A DNA stretch of 23,254 bases, taken from contig CAJVYJ010000006.1 in the NCBI GenBank assembly GCA_913009475.1, positions 1-23,254 on the forward strand, in the 5' to 3' direction. Positions 4,749 to 13,247 of the stretch are shown here, one piece after another. The position numbers and the translations under genes were made by a program. The notes beneath the pieces are model-generated. The model saw only the letters and a list, made by a program, of their open reading frames with translations, ran no database searches and was not told the DNA's origin. Every line of letters starts with the position of its first letter. Positions within the stretch are counted from its first letter, which is position 1. The stretch comes from an uncultured Actinomycetes bacterium. Lineage in GTDB: Bacteria; Actinomycetota; Aquicultoria; CAJVYJ01.

Positions 4749-5687
4749 TTGACAAGGGAATATCATAAACCCGTTTTGCTGGCTGAAGTCTTACAGCAAT
4801 TAACTTGTAGAAGAGGTAGCGCAATTGTCGACTGCACTTTAGGCGGGGCAGGACACGCGGAAGCGATCCTAAATTTAATATCACCAGAAGGTGTTTTAAT
4901 CGGGATCGACGAAGACAAAGCAGCAATAGAAGCAGCAAAGGGACGTCTAGCACGCTTCAGCCAGCAAACTTTTATTTATAAGAGCAACTTTGCTAAATTG
5001 GATGATGTTTTAAAGCAAGTGGATGTCGGCCAAGTCGATGGTTTTCTGTTTGACCTCGGGGTGTCGTCAGCCCAGTTGGACCAGGTCGATCGGGGCTTTT
5101 CTTATAATAAAGACAGCCCTTTGGATATGAGAATGGACCGCTCAACCCAGCTTACCGCGGCTGACATAGTTAATAATTACGATAAAAAAGAGTTAACAAA
5201 AATATTACACCAATATGGTGAAGAAAAATGGGCCGGCCGGATAGGAGACTTTATTGTTGACCGCCGGCGTCGCCAACGAATAGAGACGAGCCGAGAACTA
5301 GTGGAGATAATTAAAGCAGCTATACCGGCTTCAGCCAGGCGGCATGGAGGGAATCCGGCAAAAAGAACTTTTCAAGCTTTAAGAATTGAAGTCAATCAGG
5401 AGCTTAATAATCTAAAAATCGCTCTTGAGTCAGCTTTTAAATGGTTAAAGCCGGGGGGCAGATTGGTAGTGATATCTTATCACTCGCTTGAGGACAGGAT
5501 AGTCAAAAAATGGTTGCGCCAAAAAGCCACAGCTTGTGTATGCCCCCCGGAAATTCCTATATGCGTCTGCGGTCGGCAGAGTGAGCTTAAGATACTGACG
5601 CCAAAATTGGTAAGGCCGACATCAAAGGAGATAGCTGATAACCCTAGAGCCAAAAGCGCCAAAATGAGGGTGGGAGGAAAACTGTAG
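4749..5687 (+). CDS. rsmH: 16S rRNA (cytosine-1402-N4)-methyltransferase RsmH
   Basis: A 312-residue RsmH (MraW) of normal length. It N4-methylates C1402 of 16S rRNA in the decoding centre using S-adenosylmethionine. The SAM-binding motif DCTLGGAGHAEAIL (about residues 29-42) and the family signature FDLGVSSAQLDQVDRGFSY followed by LDMRMD are intact. So are NPAKRTFQALRIEVN and the C-terminal SYHSLEDRIVK. The start is TTG 4749: an in-frame TGA at 4743 excludes anything earlier, and the protein then begins TREYHKPVLLAEV as the family does. There is no strong ribosome site. It sits between mraZ and ftsL, the classic dcw order, with only 2 nt between its stop and the ftsL ATG. Confidence 0.97.
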   Translation: MTREYHKPVLLAEVLQQLTCRRGSAIVDCTLGGAGHAEAILNLISPEGVLIGIDEDKAAIEAAKGRLARFSQQTFIYKSNFAKLDDVLKQVDVGQVDGFLFDLGVSSAQLDQVDRGFSYNKDSPLDMRMDRSTQLTAADIVNNYDKKELTKILHQYGEEKWAGRIGDFIVDRRRRQRIETSRELVEIIKAAIPASARRHGGNPAKRTFQALRIEVNQELNNLKIALESAFKWLKPGGRLVVISYHSLEDRIVKKWLRQKATACVCPPEIPICVCGRQSELKILTPKLVRPTSKEIADNPRAKSAKMRVGGKL

Positions 5688-5689
5688 TT

Positions 5690-6124
5690 ATGCAGACGGC
5701 CAGACGTCTAAATATAGAGACCAATGCCAGTGGGTTGACCTTACGAACGCCCAGGGTCAACGAGATGCGTTTTGATATTCTATTCACTAAAGCGGCCTTG
5801 ATGATTTTCGGTATCGCGGCGCTGGTATTTGTCTATGTATATCAGCAAACGCTGGTGACTCAGAATACGATGGAAATTGCTGAGCTGAAAGAGCAGATCA
5901 GTGATGTAAAAACTTTAAATGATAAATTAAAGATCCAGGATGTAGTCCTACAGTCCCCGGAAAGGTTAGAACAATTGGCCACGGATTCCTTGGGCATGGT
6001 GAAACCGAAAACAGTTAAATATCTGGTAATACCGATGGGAAATAAGAAAAACCATAGTCAGCCTAGTAGTAAATGGAGGTTCTTAACCAGCTTGAAAAAG
6101 ATATGGCCATTAAATGGGAGTTAG
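5690..6124 (+). CDS. ftsL: FtsL-like cell division protein
   Basis: A 144-residue bitopic protein. A basic, Arg-rich cytoplasmic N-terminus (residues 1-32) is followed by a transmembrane helix at about 33-53 (AALMIFGIAALVFVYVY). An extracytoplasmic coiled coil spans about 58-85 (TMEIAELKEQISDVKTLNDK), and a region containing SPERLEQLATDSLGMVKP follows. The last phrase is the typical end of the FtsL/DivIC periplasmic module. FtsL bridges FtsQ/DivIB and FtsW-FtsI in the divisome. Primary sequence is poorly conserved in this family, so the call rests on topology plus position between rsmH and the PBP gene. A GGGAGG purine box lies inside the rsmH end. The tail after residue 110 is basic and probably disordered. 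Confidence 0.85.
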   Translation: MQTARRLNIETNASGLTLRTPRVNEMRFDILFTKAALMIFGIAALVFVYVYQQTLVTQNTMEIAELKEQISDVKTLNDKLKIQDVVLQSPERLEQLATDSLGMVKPKTVKYLVIPMGNKKNHSQPSSKWRFLTSLKKIWPLNGS

Positions 6125-6157
6125 GAGCCGGGTAAAAAAGTAAATGGAGGAATTATA

Positions 6158-7870
6158 GTGGGTGAAAAGACAAGGAAAGGGAGACCAAAAGACAGGTTGA
6201 ACTTTCTTTTTTACTTTCTTCTTATCTGCTTTTTCGCGCTTGTTTATAGATTGGTTGTTATACAAGTATTGCAACGGGCTACATTTACAAAACAAGCTTT
6301 AGCTCAAAGACTGAAGGATTATGAATTATCCGCCGATCGCGGCACTATCTATGATCGCAATGGGGTAACGCTGGCTTTAAGTACTGACATGGACACGGTT
6401 TCCGCCAATCCTTATCAGATTAAGAAGAAAATGAAAGTTGCCAAAGAAATTGCTCCCATATTAGATGAGAGCCCGCGAAGTATTTATAAAAAGCTCACCA
6501 AAAAGACGGGCTTTGTTTATCTGGGTCGCAAGATAGCAAAGGACAAGACCGATCGCTTAAAAAAATTAAATATCGAAGGATTGTGGTTTTCCAAAGAAAG
6601 CAAACGCTTATATCCAGGCGCTGATTTGGCTGCTCATATTATCGGCTTCGTTGACATCGATAACAAAGGCCTGTCCGGTATAGAGTTATATTTCGATAAA
6701 TTGTTAAAAGGTAAACCGGGATGGGTGAGGCAGGAACAAGATCAACTGGGCAGACCGATACCGGGCGGAGAAAATAAGTATATACCAGCCACAAACGGGC
6801 ATGAGCTAGTCTTAACCATCGATAAAGAGATACAGTATAAGGCTCAACTTGAGCTTAATAACGCTATAGAGGAGTATCAGGCTAAAAGCGGCAGCGTTAT
6901 TGTTATGGATCCGCGTAGCGGAGAGATCTACGCGCTGGCCAGCGCGCCTAATTTTGATTTGAATAAATTTAGCCAAGTAAAGGATAGCGCGGTTTTTACC
7001 GACCACGCGATATCGGACCGATATGAACCTGGCTCGACCATGAAAGTCATCACTGGTTCCGCCGCCTTGGAGGCAAATATATTCACACCGGAGTCCAGTT
7101 TTATTTTGCCGGGTGAGATAAGAGTAGGCGGCTGGCCGATTCACGATTCGCACGAGCGCGGTACGGAAACGTTCACGTTTAAATCGATTATCACTCATTC
7201 CAGTAATATCGGCGCGGCGACTATCGCCAAAAAATTAGGTAAATGGCCTTTATACTCATATATAAAGAAATTTGGTTTATTAAGGCCAACCGGAATTGAG
7301 CTGCCGGGTGAATCACAGGGTTATGTTCCTAATCCAAAGAATTGGTCGGCCAGCTCTCTGGCTACCATCTCTTTTGGACAAGGGATATCGGTTACACCGA
7401 TTGGAGTCGCTTCAGCTTTAGCGGCAATTGCCAACGGCGGGGTGAGTGTTAAACCCAGGATAGTACGTCAAATTATCTCCGCGACCGGAAAAAACGTAAA
7501 AATCGATTCCGGTAAGAGCAAAAAAAGAATAATCTCCGCTAAAACAGCGGCTATGATGACTAATATATTAGCGGCCGCGGTGACGGAGGGGACCGGTAAG
7601 AGCGCTCAAGTAAAAGGTTATTCGGTGGCCGGTAAGACCGGTACGGCGCAGAAACCCAGCGTAGGAAAATCGGGCTACTCCGGTTATATTTCTTCATTTG
7701 CCGGGTTTACACCGGTAAAAAATCCCCAATTATTGATCCTGGTTGTTATTGATGAGCCGAAAAAGGCAATATATGGAAGCGTAGTGGCAGGCCCTGTCTT
7801 TTCCAAGGTAGCCGATTTTGCGTTACATAGGTTGAAAATTTTACCGGATCAGCCTGGAGAGGTAAATTAA
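6158..7870 (+). CDS. ftsI: Division transpeptidase, FtsI/PBP2B-type class B penicillin-binding protein
   Basis: A 570-residue class B PBP that cross-links septal peptidoglycan outside the membrane. A basic start is followed by one transmembrane anchor (about residues 13-37), then the dimerisation domain with ADRGTIYDRNG (about 57-67). The transpeptidase domain has all three active-site motifs: Ser293-Thr-Met-Lys296 (nucleophile), Ser348-Ser-Asn350 and Lys493-Thr-Gly495. There are no C-terminal PASTA repeats, unlike many Firmicutes and Actinobacteria septal PBPs. The start is GTG 6158, with TGGAGG at 6145-6150 placed 7 nt upstream. The gene follows ftsL and precedes murE, and pairs functionally with the FtsW glycosyltransferase encoded at 13248. 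Confidence 0.95.
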   Translation: MGEKTRKGRPKDRLNFLFYFLLICFFALVYRLVVIQVLQRATFTKQALAQRLKDYELSADRGTIYDRNGVTLALSTDMDTVSANPYQIKKKMKVAKEIAPILDESPRSIYKKLTKKTGFVYLGRKIAKDKTDRLKKLNIEGLWFSKESKRLYPGADLAAHIIGFVDIDNKGLSGIELYFDKLLKGKPGWVRQEQDQLGRPIPGGENKYIPATNGHELVLTIDKEIQYKAQLELNNAIEEYQAKSGSVIVMDPRSGEIYALASAPNFDLNKFSQVKDSAVFTDHAISDRYEPGSTMKVITGSAALEANIFTPESSFILPGEIRVGGWPIHDSHERGTETFTFKSIITHSSNIGAATIAKKLGKWPLYSYIKKFGLLRPTGIELPGESQGYVPNPKNWSASSLATISFGQGISVTPIGVASALAAIANGGVSVKPRIVRQIISATGKNVKIDSGKSKKRIISAKTAAMMTNILAAAVTEGTGKSAQVKGYSVAGKTGTAQKPSVGKSGYSGYISSFAGFTPVKNPQLLILVVIDEPKKAIYGSVVAGPVFSKVADFALHRLKILPDQPGEVN

Positions 7871-7940
7871 ATTTAGGTTGTGATATTATTTCTAAAGGAG
7901 CTAATCGCGAATATATTCCATAAACATTGTGGGCAATGCT

Positions 7941-7946
7941 TATAAT
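7941..7946 (+). promoter_or_regulatory. Possible internal -10 box before murE
   Basis: An exact TATAAT lies 14 nt before the murE TTG start in a 90-nt gap, the largest gap in the first half of the cluster. A start near 7953 would leave a very short leader. No -35 match at normal spacing is visible, so this is only a candidate internal promoter. Confidence 0.3.
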
Positions 7947-7960
7947 AACAAGGCCAAAAG

Positions 7961-9445
7961 TTGAAACTAAAAAAAATAATTAGCAAGCTGAATGAAGCTG
8001 ATATTATTGGTGGAGCTGATTGTGAAATCAACTCATTAGCTTATGATTCGCGTCGAGTTGAACCGGGCGGTCTTTTTTTTGCTGTTTCCGGTCTCAAATA
8101 TGACGGTCATGATTATATCGATAAAGCCATTGAAGCGGGCGCGGTGGCGGTTGTGGTCGAGAAGCCGGGTTTGGTTAGGCGAGATAATGTTGCCCAGGTA
8201 ATTGTCTCCGACAGCCGCCGGGCTTTAGCCGCGGCGGCTGATACGTATTATGATTACCCCAGCTCCAAACTAAAGTTAATCGGTATCACCGGTACCAACG
8301 GTAAAACTACGACCGCGTTTTTGATTGAACAAATCTTTGCAGCCGCCGGCTTTAAGACCGGTCTGATCAGTACCATTTTATATAAACTTGGCAATAGGAC
8401 AATACCGGCGCAGCGAACTACCCCTGAGTCACTGGATTTACAGGCGTTTCTAGCGGAGATGATTAAAGCTGAAGTTAAGGTAGCGGTCATGGAGGTCTCT
8501 TCACACGCCGTACATTTAAAAAGAGTGGAAGCTACTCGTTTCAATACTCTTGTTTTTACCAATCTTACTCAGGACCACTTGGATTATCATCAAGATATGG
8601 ATAGTTATTTTCAGGCTAAAGCGGCGCTTTTTATAGAACCGCAATTTGAGACCGCCGCGCGTATCGTGAACATAGATGATTTCTATGGTCGGCGCTTACG
8701 CAAACTGTTAAGAAATAAATGTTTAACTTATGGTTTCAACGCCAATGCCGATGTAGTCGGCTCCAATTTGGAATCTACACGGCACGGTCTTAGTTTAACT
8801 ATATCAGGCTTAGGTAGAGAGTTAGATATATCAACCGGACTTAAGGGGATGTTTAACGGTGCCAACATTCTAGCGGCGGTTAGCGCAGCCTGGCAGTTTA
8901 ATATCGACAATGTCGTTATTAAGCAAGCTTTTAGAACGATAAAAAATGTTCCGGGTCGTTTTCAATCCGTTGACCGGGGTCAGAAATTTCAAGTTGTAAT
9001 TGATTATGCTCATACGCCTGATGGTTTAAGGCAGCTGTTAAAGTCGGCTCGAGCGGTGACAACTGGTAAATTGATAATCGTTTTTGGCTGTGGTGGTGAC
9101 CGCGACCGCGATAAGCGTCCGTTAATGGGAGCTATCGCCGCGGAGTTGAGCGATGAAATGATAATAACCTCTGATAATCCCCGAAGTGAAGCGCCTGAAG
9201 AGATTATCGATGACATTGTTTCCGGCCTTATATCCGACCAATGTCAATATAATATCGTAATCGATCGCCGCCAAGCTATTTATGAAGCTATAAATCGGGC
9301 AAAAAAAGGTGATATGGTCGTCATAGCCGGCAAGGGGCATGAAACCGGTCAAATATTCGCTGATAAAGTTGTTTCCTTTAATGATGTTGAGGAAGTTGAG
9401 AAAATATTAAGTGAGATTATAAGTGATAAGTCTAAAAGCGCTTGA
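7961..9445 (+). CDS. murE: UDP-MurNAc-tripeptide synthetase MurE (meso-DAP type)
   Basis: A 494-residue Mur ligase that adds the third amino acid to UDP-MurNAc-L-Ala-D-Glu in the cytoplasm, using ATP. The N-terminal UDP-binding domain has SLAYDSRRVEPGGLFFAV. The central domain has the P-loop GTNGKTTT (Gly111-Thr118, Lys115) and SSHAVHLKRVE. The C-terminal domain has the substrate-selecting motif Asp405-Asn-Pro-Arg408, which marks meso-diaminopimelate enzymes; lysine-adding enzymes differ here. The usual DNPRxEDP reads DNPRSEAP, a small change. The start is TTG 7961, with AAGG about 7 nt upstream, giving the typical MKLKKII beginning. The end overlaps murF by 23 nt, so translation is coupled. 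Confidence 0.97.
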   Translation: MKLKKIISKLNEADIIGGADCEINSLAYDSRRVEPGGLFFAVSGLKYDGHDYIDKAIEAGAVAVVVEKPGLVRRDNVAQVIVSDSRRALAAAADTYYDYPSSKLKLIGITGTNGKTTTAFLIEQIFAAAGFKTGLISTILYKLGNRTIPAQRTTPESLDLQAFLAEMIKAEVKVAVMEVSSHAVHLKRVEATRFNTLVFTNLTQDHLDYHQDMDSYFQAKAALFIEPQFETAARIVNIDDFYGRRLRKLLRNKCLTYGFNANADVVGSNLESTRHGLSLTISGLGRELDISTGLKGMFNGANILAAVSAAWQFNIDNVVIKQAFRTIKNVPGRFQSVDRGQKFQVVIDYAHTPDGLRQLLKSARAVTTGKLIIVFGCGGDRDRDKRPLMGAIAAELSDEMIITSDNPRSEAPEEIIDDIVSGLISDQCQYNIVIDRRQAIYEAINRAKKGDMVVIAGKGHETGQIFADKVVSFNDVEEVEKILSEIISDKSKSA

Positions 9446-10814
9446 AATATTAGATGAGACCGGCGGCAAGCTGGTCTATGGGAACCAATTCATTACGGTT
9501 AACGACGTCTCTGTGGATAGCCGGGCCATTAGGCCGGGCGGACTTTTTGTTCCTCTAAAAGGCGATAAATTCGATGGGCATGATTTTATATCTCAGGCGC
9601 TGGCCCGTGAAGCCGCCGGTTTTATTACGGAAAAATGGGATAGTAAGCTTAGGGCTTTAATCAGTGAGTTTGAGGATATATTTGTAATTAAAGTCGATGA
9701 TTCCATGGCTGCTTTACAAAAGCTGGCCGCTGGAGTACGCCGGCGTTTACCGGCTACGGTCATCGGCATTACCGGTTCGACCGGCAAAACCTGTGCCAAG
9801 AATTTTTTAGAAAGTATTTTAATTGAGTGTATGCCGGTTATGGCGTCGCCGAAAAATTATAATAATGAAATCGGCGTACCGTTGACAATATTTATGGCTA
9901 CCGAGCAGACTGAAGCTTTAATTATTGAAATGGGTATGCGCGGCCCGAATCAAATAAGGGACTTATGTGAGATTGCCAACCCGCGAATCGGTTTGATAAC
10001 AAATATCGGCGATACGCATATCGGGAGGTTGGGTTCACGAAAATCGATTGCCGGCGCTAAGGGGGAACTGCTACAGACTTTGCCGGCCGATGGGGTCGCG
10101 GTTTTAAACGCCGATGATGATTGGATCTCTTATTTAACGTCCATAACTAAGGCGAAAATAATAACTTTTGGACTTAGTGCGGACGCTCAGGTTCGAGCTC
10201 AGGATATCTATCTTGACAATGAAGCCAAAGCTCATTTCGAAGTAGTTATTCCGGGAGAAAAATTCACAGTTAAATTGGCTGTGCCGGGTAAGCATTCCGT
10301 CTATAACGCCTTGGCGGCGACGGCCGTATCAGTTAGCTTGGGAGTGGACACGGGTAACATAAAAGCGGGATTGGCTAAGGCTAAGGTCGCGGATATGCGT
10401 CTAACGGTCAGTACTAATTCACGGGGTGTTACCATAATCAACGATACTTACAATGCCAATCCGGCCTCGGTCAAGGCTGCCTTGGAAACGATGGCCGCTT
10501 ATAAGGTGGGAGGCCGCCGCGTCGCGGTGCTGGGAGACATGGCGGAGTTGGGTGAGGTGAGCAAGCAAGCTCATCACGACCTCGGCTTTTCGGTAGTCGA
10601 CTCGGGGATAGATTTTCTCATAACCGTTGGTGAGGAAGCTGCAAATATCGGACGCGGGGCGATGGAAGCCGGACTGGACGCCGGTAATATACGATCTTAT
10701 CAGGACAACGAAGAAGCCATAATTTTTTTACGTCGTTATACCAGGCCCAATGATATCGTTTTAATCAAGGCATCGCGGTTTATGGCTTTTGAAAAGATAG
10801 CCGGCCGCATATGA
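9423..10814 (+). CDS. murF: UDP-MurNAc-tripeptide-D-Ala-D-Ala ligase MurF
   Basis: A 463-residue Mur ligase that attaches the D-Ala-D-Ala dipeptide and completes the UDP-MurNAc-pentapeptide. The N-terminal domain has SVDSRAIRPGGLFVPLKG. The P-loop is GSTGKTC (Gly118-Cys124, Lys122), where the last residue is more often Thr or Ser. It is followed by SPKNYNNEIGVPLT and IIEMGMRG, both typical of MurF. NDTYNANPASVKAALETMA and VLGDMAELG lie in the C-terminal domain. The start is GTG 9423, inside the end of murE (23-nt overlap). The ATG of mraY overlaps its stop by 4 nt (10811-10814). Ddl, which supplies D-Ala-D-Ala, is not in the window. Confidence 0.96.
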   Translation: MISLKALEILDETGGKLVYGNQFITVNDVSVDSRAIRPGGLFVPLKGDKFDGHDFISQALAREAAGFITEKWDSKLRALISEFEDIFVIKVDDSMAALQKLAAGVRRRLPATVIGITGSTGKTCAKNFLESILIECMPVMASPKNYNNEIGVPLTIFMATEQTEALIIEMGMRGPNQIRDLCEIANPRIGLITNIGDTHIGRLGSRKSIAGAKGELLQTLPADGVAVLNADDDWISYLTSITKAKIITFGLSADAQVRAQDIYLDNEAKAHFEVVIPGEKFTVKLAVPGKHSVYNALAATAVSVSLGVDTGNIKAGLAKAKVADMRLTVSTNSRGVTIINDTYNANPASVKAALETMAAYKVGGRRVAVLGDMAELGEVSKQAHHDLGFSVVDSGIDFLITVGEEAANIGRGAMEAGLDAGNIRSYQDNEEAIIFLRRYTRPNDIVLIKASRFMAFEKIAGRI

Positions 10815-11869
10815 CAGCCGGCGGAGCAGTATTGCGCTTTCCAAGTTATACAATATTTTTAACTATTATTCTGGCGTTGGTATCGATGGCTGTTTTAGCC
10901 CCGATTTGGATCAGATTTCTAAAAGCAAAAGGTATCGGGCAACATATTCGCATTGACGGTCCGCAGGGTCATCTAAAAAAAGCCGGCACCCCCACCATGG
11001 GCGGCGTCTTGATCGTAGCTACGGTTTTATTTACATTTTTAGTCATGAATTCAGTGGGTCCGCTTACTTTAATTGTTATTGTTTCTATGATAGCTACGGC
11101 TTTATTGGGGCTGGTGGATGATGTCAGTAAAGTAATACAGGAGAGATCTCTGGGTCTTCAGGCTCGCTATAAACTTCTAATCTTATTGATTATTTCTTTA
11201 GCTATAGGTATTTTAGCTGTAAATAACGCTCATCTGTCAACAGTTATATCCGTGCCTTTAACAAATTTATCTTTTAACCTCGGTCGACCGCAATCGATTT
11301 TACAAGTTGCCGGGATGAAATTTAGACTTCCTTGGCTCTATTTTATCTTTCTCTATATTTTAGTGGCGGGCACGACCAACTCGGTCAATCTTACAGACGG
11401 ACTTGATGGTTTAGCGGCGGGAACGGTAACAATTGTGATGTTGACTTTCGCGGGCATAGCTTTTCGTCAAGATAGCTTGGGTCTTGCCATTTTTGCCGCG
11501 GCTGTTGCCGGCGCCTGTATTGGTTTTCTCTGGTATAATTCTTTTCCGGCTGACATATTTATGGGCGACACCGGTTCTTTGGCTCTGGGCGGAGCCATAG
11601 CGGCTTTGGCTATTGTCACTAAGACAGAACTATTATTGATTGTAATCGGTGGTATCTATGTACTGGAAAGTCTCTCGGTCATTATTCAGGTAATAGTTTA
11701 TCGTTTAACCAAGAAAAGAGTCTTTAAAATGGCCCCGATTCATCATCATTTTGAGATATTGGGTTGGTCGGAGACGAAAGTCATGATTAGGTTTTGGATA
11801 ATAACCGGTGTTTTCGCCGGGGCGGGGTTTGCTATCTATTTTATATCAGTCTTGCGGGGTCACGGTTGA
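10811..11869 (+). CDS. mraY: Phospho-MurNAc-pentapeptide transferase MraY
   Basis: A 352-residue polytopic membrane enzyme, with about ten hydrophobic segments, that transfers phospho-MurNAc-pentapeptide from UDP to undecaprenyl phosphate to form lipid I. Family motifs are all present: GTPTMGG near residue 59, the Mg-binding LGLVDDVSK, NSVNLTDGLDGLAAG, FMGDTGSLALGG, and the HHHFEILGW loop (MAPIHHHFEILGW) near the C-terminus. The start ATG overlaps the murF stop as ATGA. Length matches the family. It feeds MurG, encoded at 14368, which converts lipid I to lipid II. Confidence 0.97.
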   Translation: MTAGGAVLRFPSYTIFLTIILALVSMAVLAPIWIRFLKAKGIGQHIRIDGPQGHLKKAGTPTMGGVLIVATVLFTFLVMNSVGPLTLIVIVSMIATALLGLVDDVSKVIQERSLGLQARYKLLILLIISLAIGILAVNNAHLSTVISVPLTNLSFNLGRPQSILQVAGMKFRLPWLYFIFLYILVAGTTNSVNLTDGLDGLAAGTVTIVMLTFAGIAFRQDSLGLAIFAAAVAGACIGFLWYNSFPADIFMGDTGSLALGGAIAALAIVTKTELLLIVIGGIYVLESLSVIIQVIVYRLTKKRVFKMAPIHHHFEILGWSETKVMIRFWIITGVFAGAGFAIYFISVLRGHG

Positions 11870-11890
11870 GGATAGAGGTCGGTAGAAAAA

Positions 11891-13237
11891 ATGTCTAAAA
11901 TAAATTTTCGGGATAAGCGTGTGCTGATTATCGGAGCGGCTCACTCGGGTGTGGCGGCGGCAAAAGCTTTAAAAAAAGCCGGTGCTAAGGTGCGTGTGAC
12001 CGAATCTCGAAAGAGCGTGGTCACCCAGAAAGCTAAGGCTGAACTAAAGGCTTATGGTATCGAAACTGAGCTTGGAGGAGCTCCTCTAAACCGGCTGCGA
12101 GAAACGGATTTGGTCGTACCCAGCCCTGGTGTGCCGCCTAAGAATAGGCTATTGGTTCAGGCGGCGGTTGCTAAAATCCCTGTCCTCAGTGAAGTGGAAA
12201 TCGCTTGGCACTTAAGTTCTATCCCTATGATTGCTGTTACCGGCACTAACGGTAAGACAACAACAGTTACCTTGATAGGTGAGATACTAAAAGCCGCGGG
12301 TAAGAGTGCGGTGACGGCAGGCAATATAGGTTACCCTTTGAGTCAAGCGGTTACAGAAGCCGGCGATAGCAGTTACTTGGTGGTAGAGTTGAGTAGTTTT
12401 CAGCTTACATTTACCCGATTTTTCCGACCGTTTATAGCCGTACTGTTAAACATTACTCCCGATCACTATGATTGGCATGGCGATTATGGTACTTACGAGG
12501 CGGCGAAATATAAGATATTCGCTAATCAATCCGTCAGTGACTGGGCGGTTGTCAGCGGCGATGATGCAGCCGTAAAAACAGATAAAATCAGAGCCAAAAA
12601 ACTCTATTTCAGCTCTCGACGGCGAGTGCGGGGAAGTTACTGCGAAAATGGGATGCTGGTCAGGACCGGAAACAAAATATTGGGGCCTCGTCAGGAGATA
12701 TTTATTCGGGGTGAGCATAATTTAGAGAATTGTTTAGCGGCCGCCACTGTTGGCTCTATACTCGAGCTCGACCCCAAGTTGGTTTTTAATGTTTTCAAAC
12801 GCTTTAAAGGTGTTGAGCATCGCTTGGAGCTGGTTGATGAATTTAAAGGCATATCTTATTTTAATGATTCCAAAGCCACAAATCCGGAGGCTGTCATGAA
12901 GAGCGTCAACGCTTTCAATCAACCTGTAATCCTTTTAGCGGGCGGGCGCAATAAAGGCAATTCATTTAAAAAGTTGGCGCAAAACATTAAAAATAAAGTA
13001 AGGTTAAGTGTATTATTCGGTGAGGCGGCTAATGACATAGCCGGCGATTTCAGCGCCGAAGGCATTAGTACCAAAATAGTATCATCGCTGGAAGAAGCGG
13101 TCACTTTCGCGAGAAAGTCAGCGCGAACGGGCGATATCGTTCTGCTTTCACCGGCTTGCGCCAGCTATGATATGTTCAAAAATTATCGGCAAAGAGGCGA
13201 AAGTTTTAAAAAAGCAGTCAAAACACTAAAAAATTGA
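11891..13237 (+). CDS. murD: UDP-MurNAc-L-alanine:D-glutamate ligase MurD
   Basis: A 448-residue Mur ligase that adds D-glutamate to UDP-MurNAc-L-Ala. The N-terminal Rossmann-like domain begins KRVLIIGAAHSGVAAAKAL and includes VPSPGVPP. The P-loop is GTNGKTTT (Gly118, Lys122), followed by GNIGYPL and LVVELSSFQL. The C-terminal part has GVEHRLELV, YFNDSKATNPEAV, LLAGGRNKG and LLSPACASYDMF, all characteristic of MurD. Length is normal. It begins 21 nt after mraY with a GAGG-rich leader and ends 10 nt before ftsW. Confidence 0.97.
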   Translation: MSKINFRDKRVLIIGAAHSGVAAAKALKKAGAKVRVTESRKSVVTQKAKAELKAYGIETELGGAPLNRLRETDLVVPSPGVPPKNRLLVQAAVAKIPVLSEVEIAWHLSSIPMIAVTGTNGKTTTVTLIGEILKAAGKSAVTAGNIGYPLSQAVTEAGDSSYLVVELSSFQLTFTRFFRPFIAVLLNITPDHYDWHGDYGTYEAAKYKIFANQSVSDWAVVSGDDAAVKTDKIRAKKLYFSSRRRVRGSYCENGMLVRTGNKILGPRQEIFIRGEHNLENCLAAATVGSILELDPKLVFNVFKRFKGVEHRLELVDEFKGISYFNDSKATNPEAVMKSVNAFNQPVILLAGGRNKGNSFKKLAQNIKNKVRLSVLFGEAANDIAGDFSAEGISTKIVSSLEEAVTFARKSARTGDIVLLSPACASYDMFKNYRQRGESFKKAVKTLKN

Positions 13238-13247
13238 AGCAATATTA

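Noticed and set aside
4618..4953. 111-residue minus-strand open frame rich in Leu and Arg
   Set aside because: It is a shadow of mraZ and rsmH, which have full family motifs on the other strand.
9774..9794. Defective MurF P-loop (GSTGKTC)
   Set aside because: The essential Lys and first Thr are kept; the last position varies among MurF proteins (Thr or Ser), so Cys is unlikely to mean loss of function.
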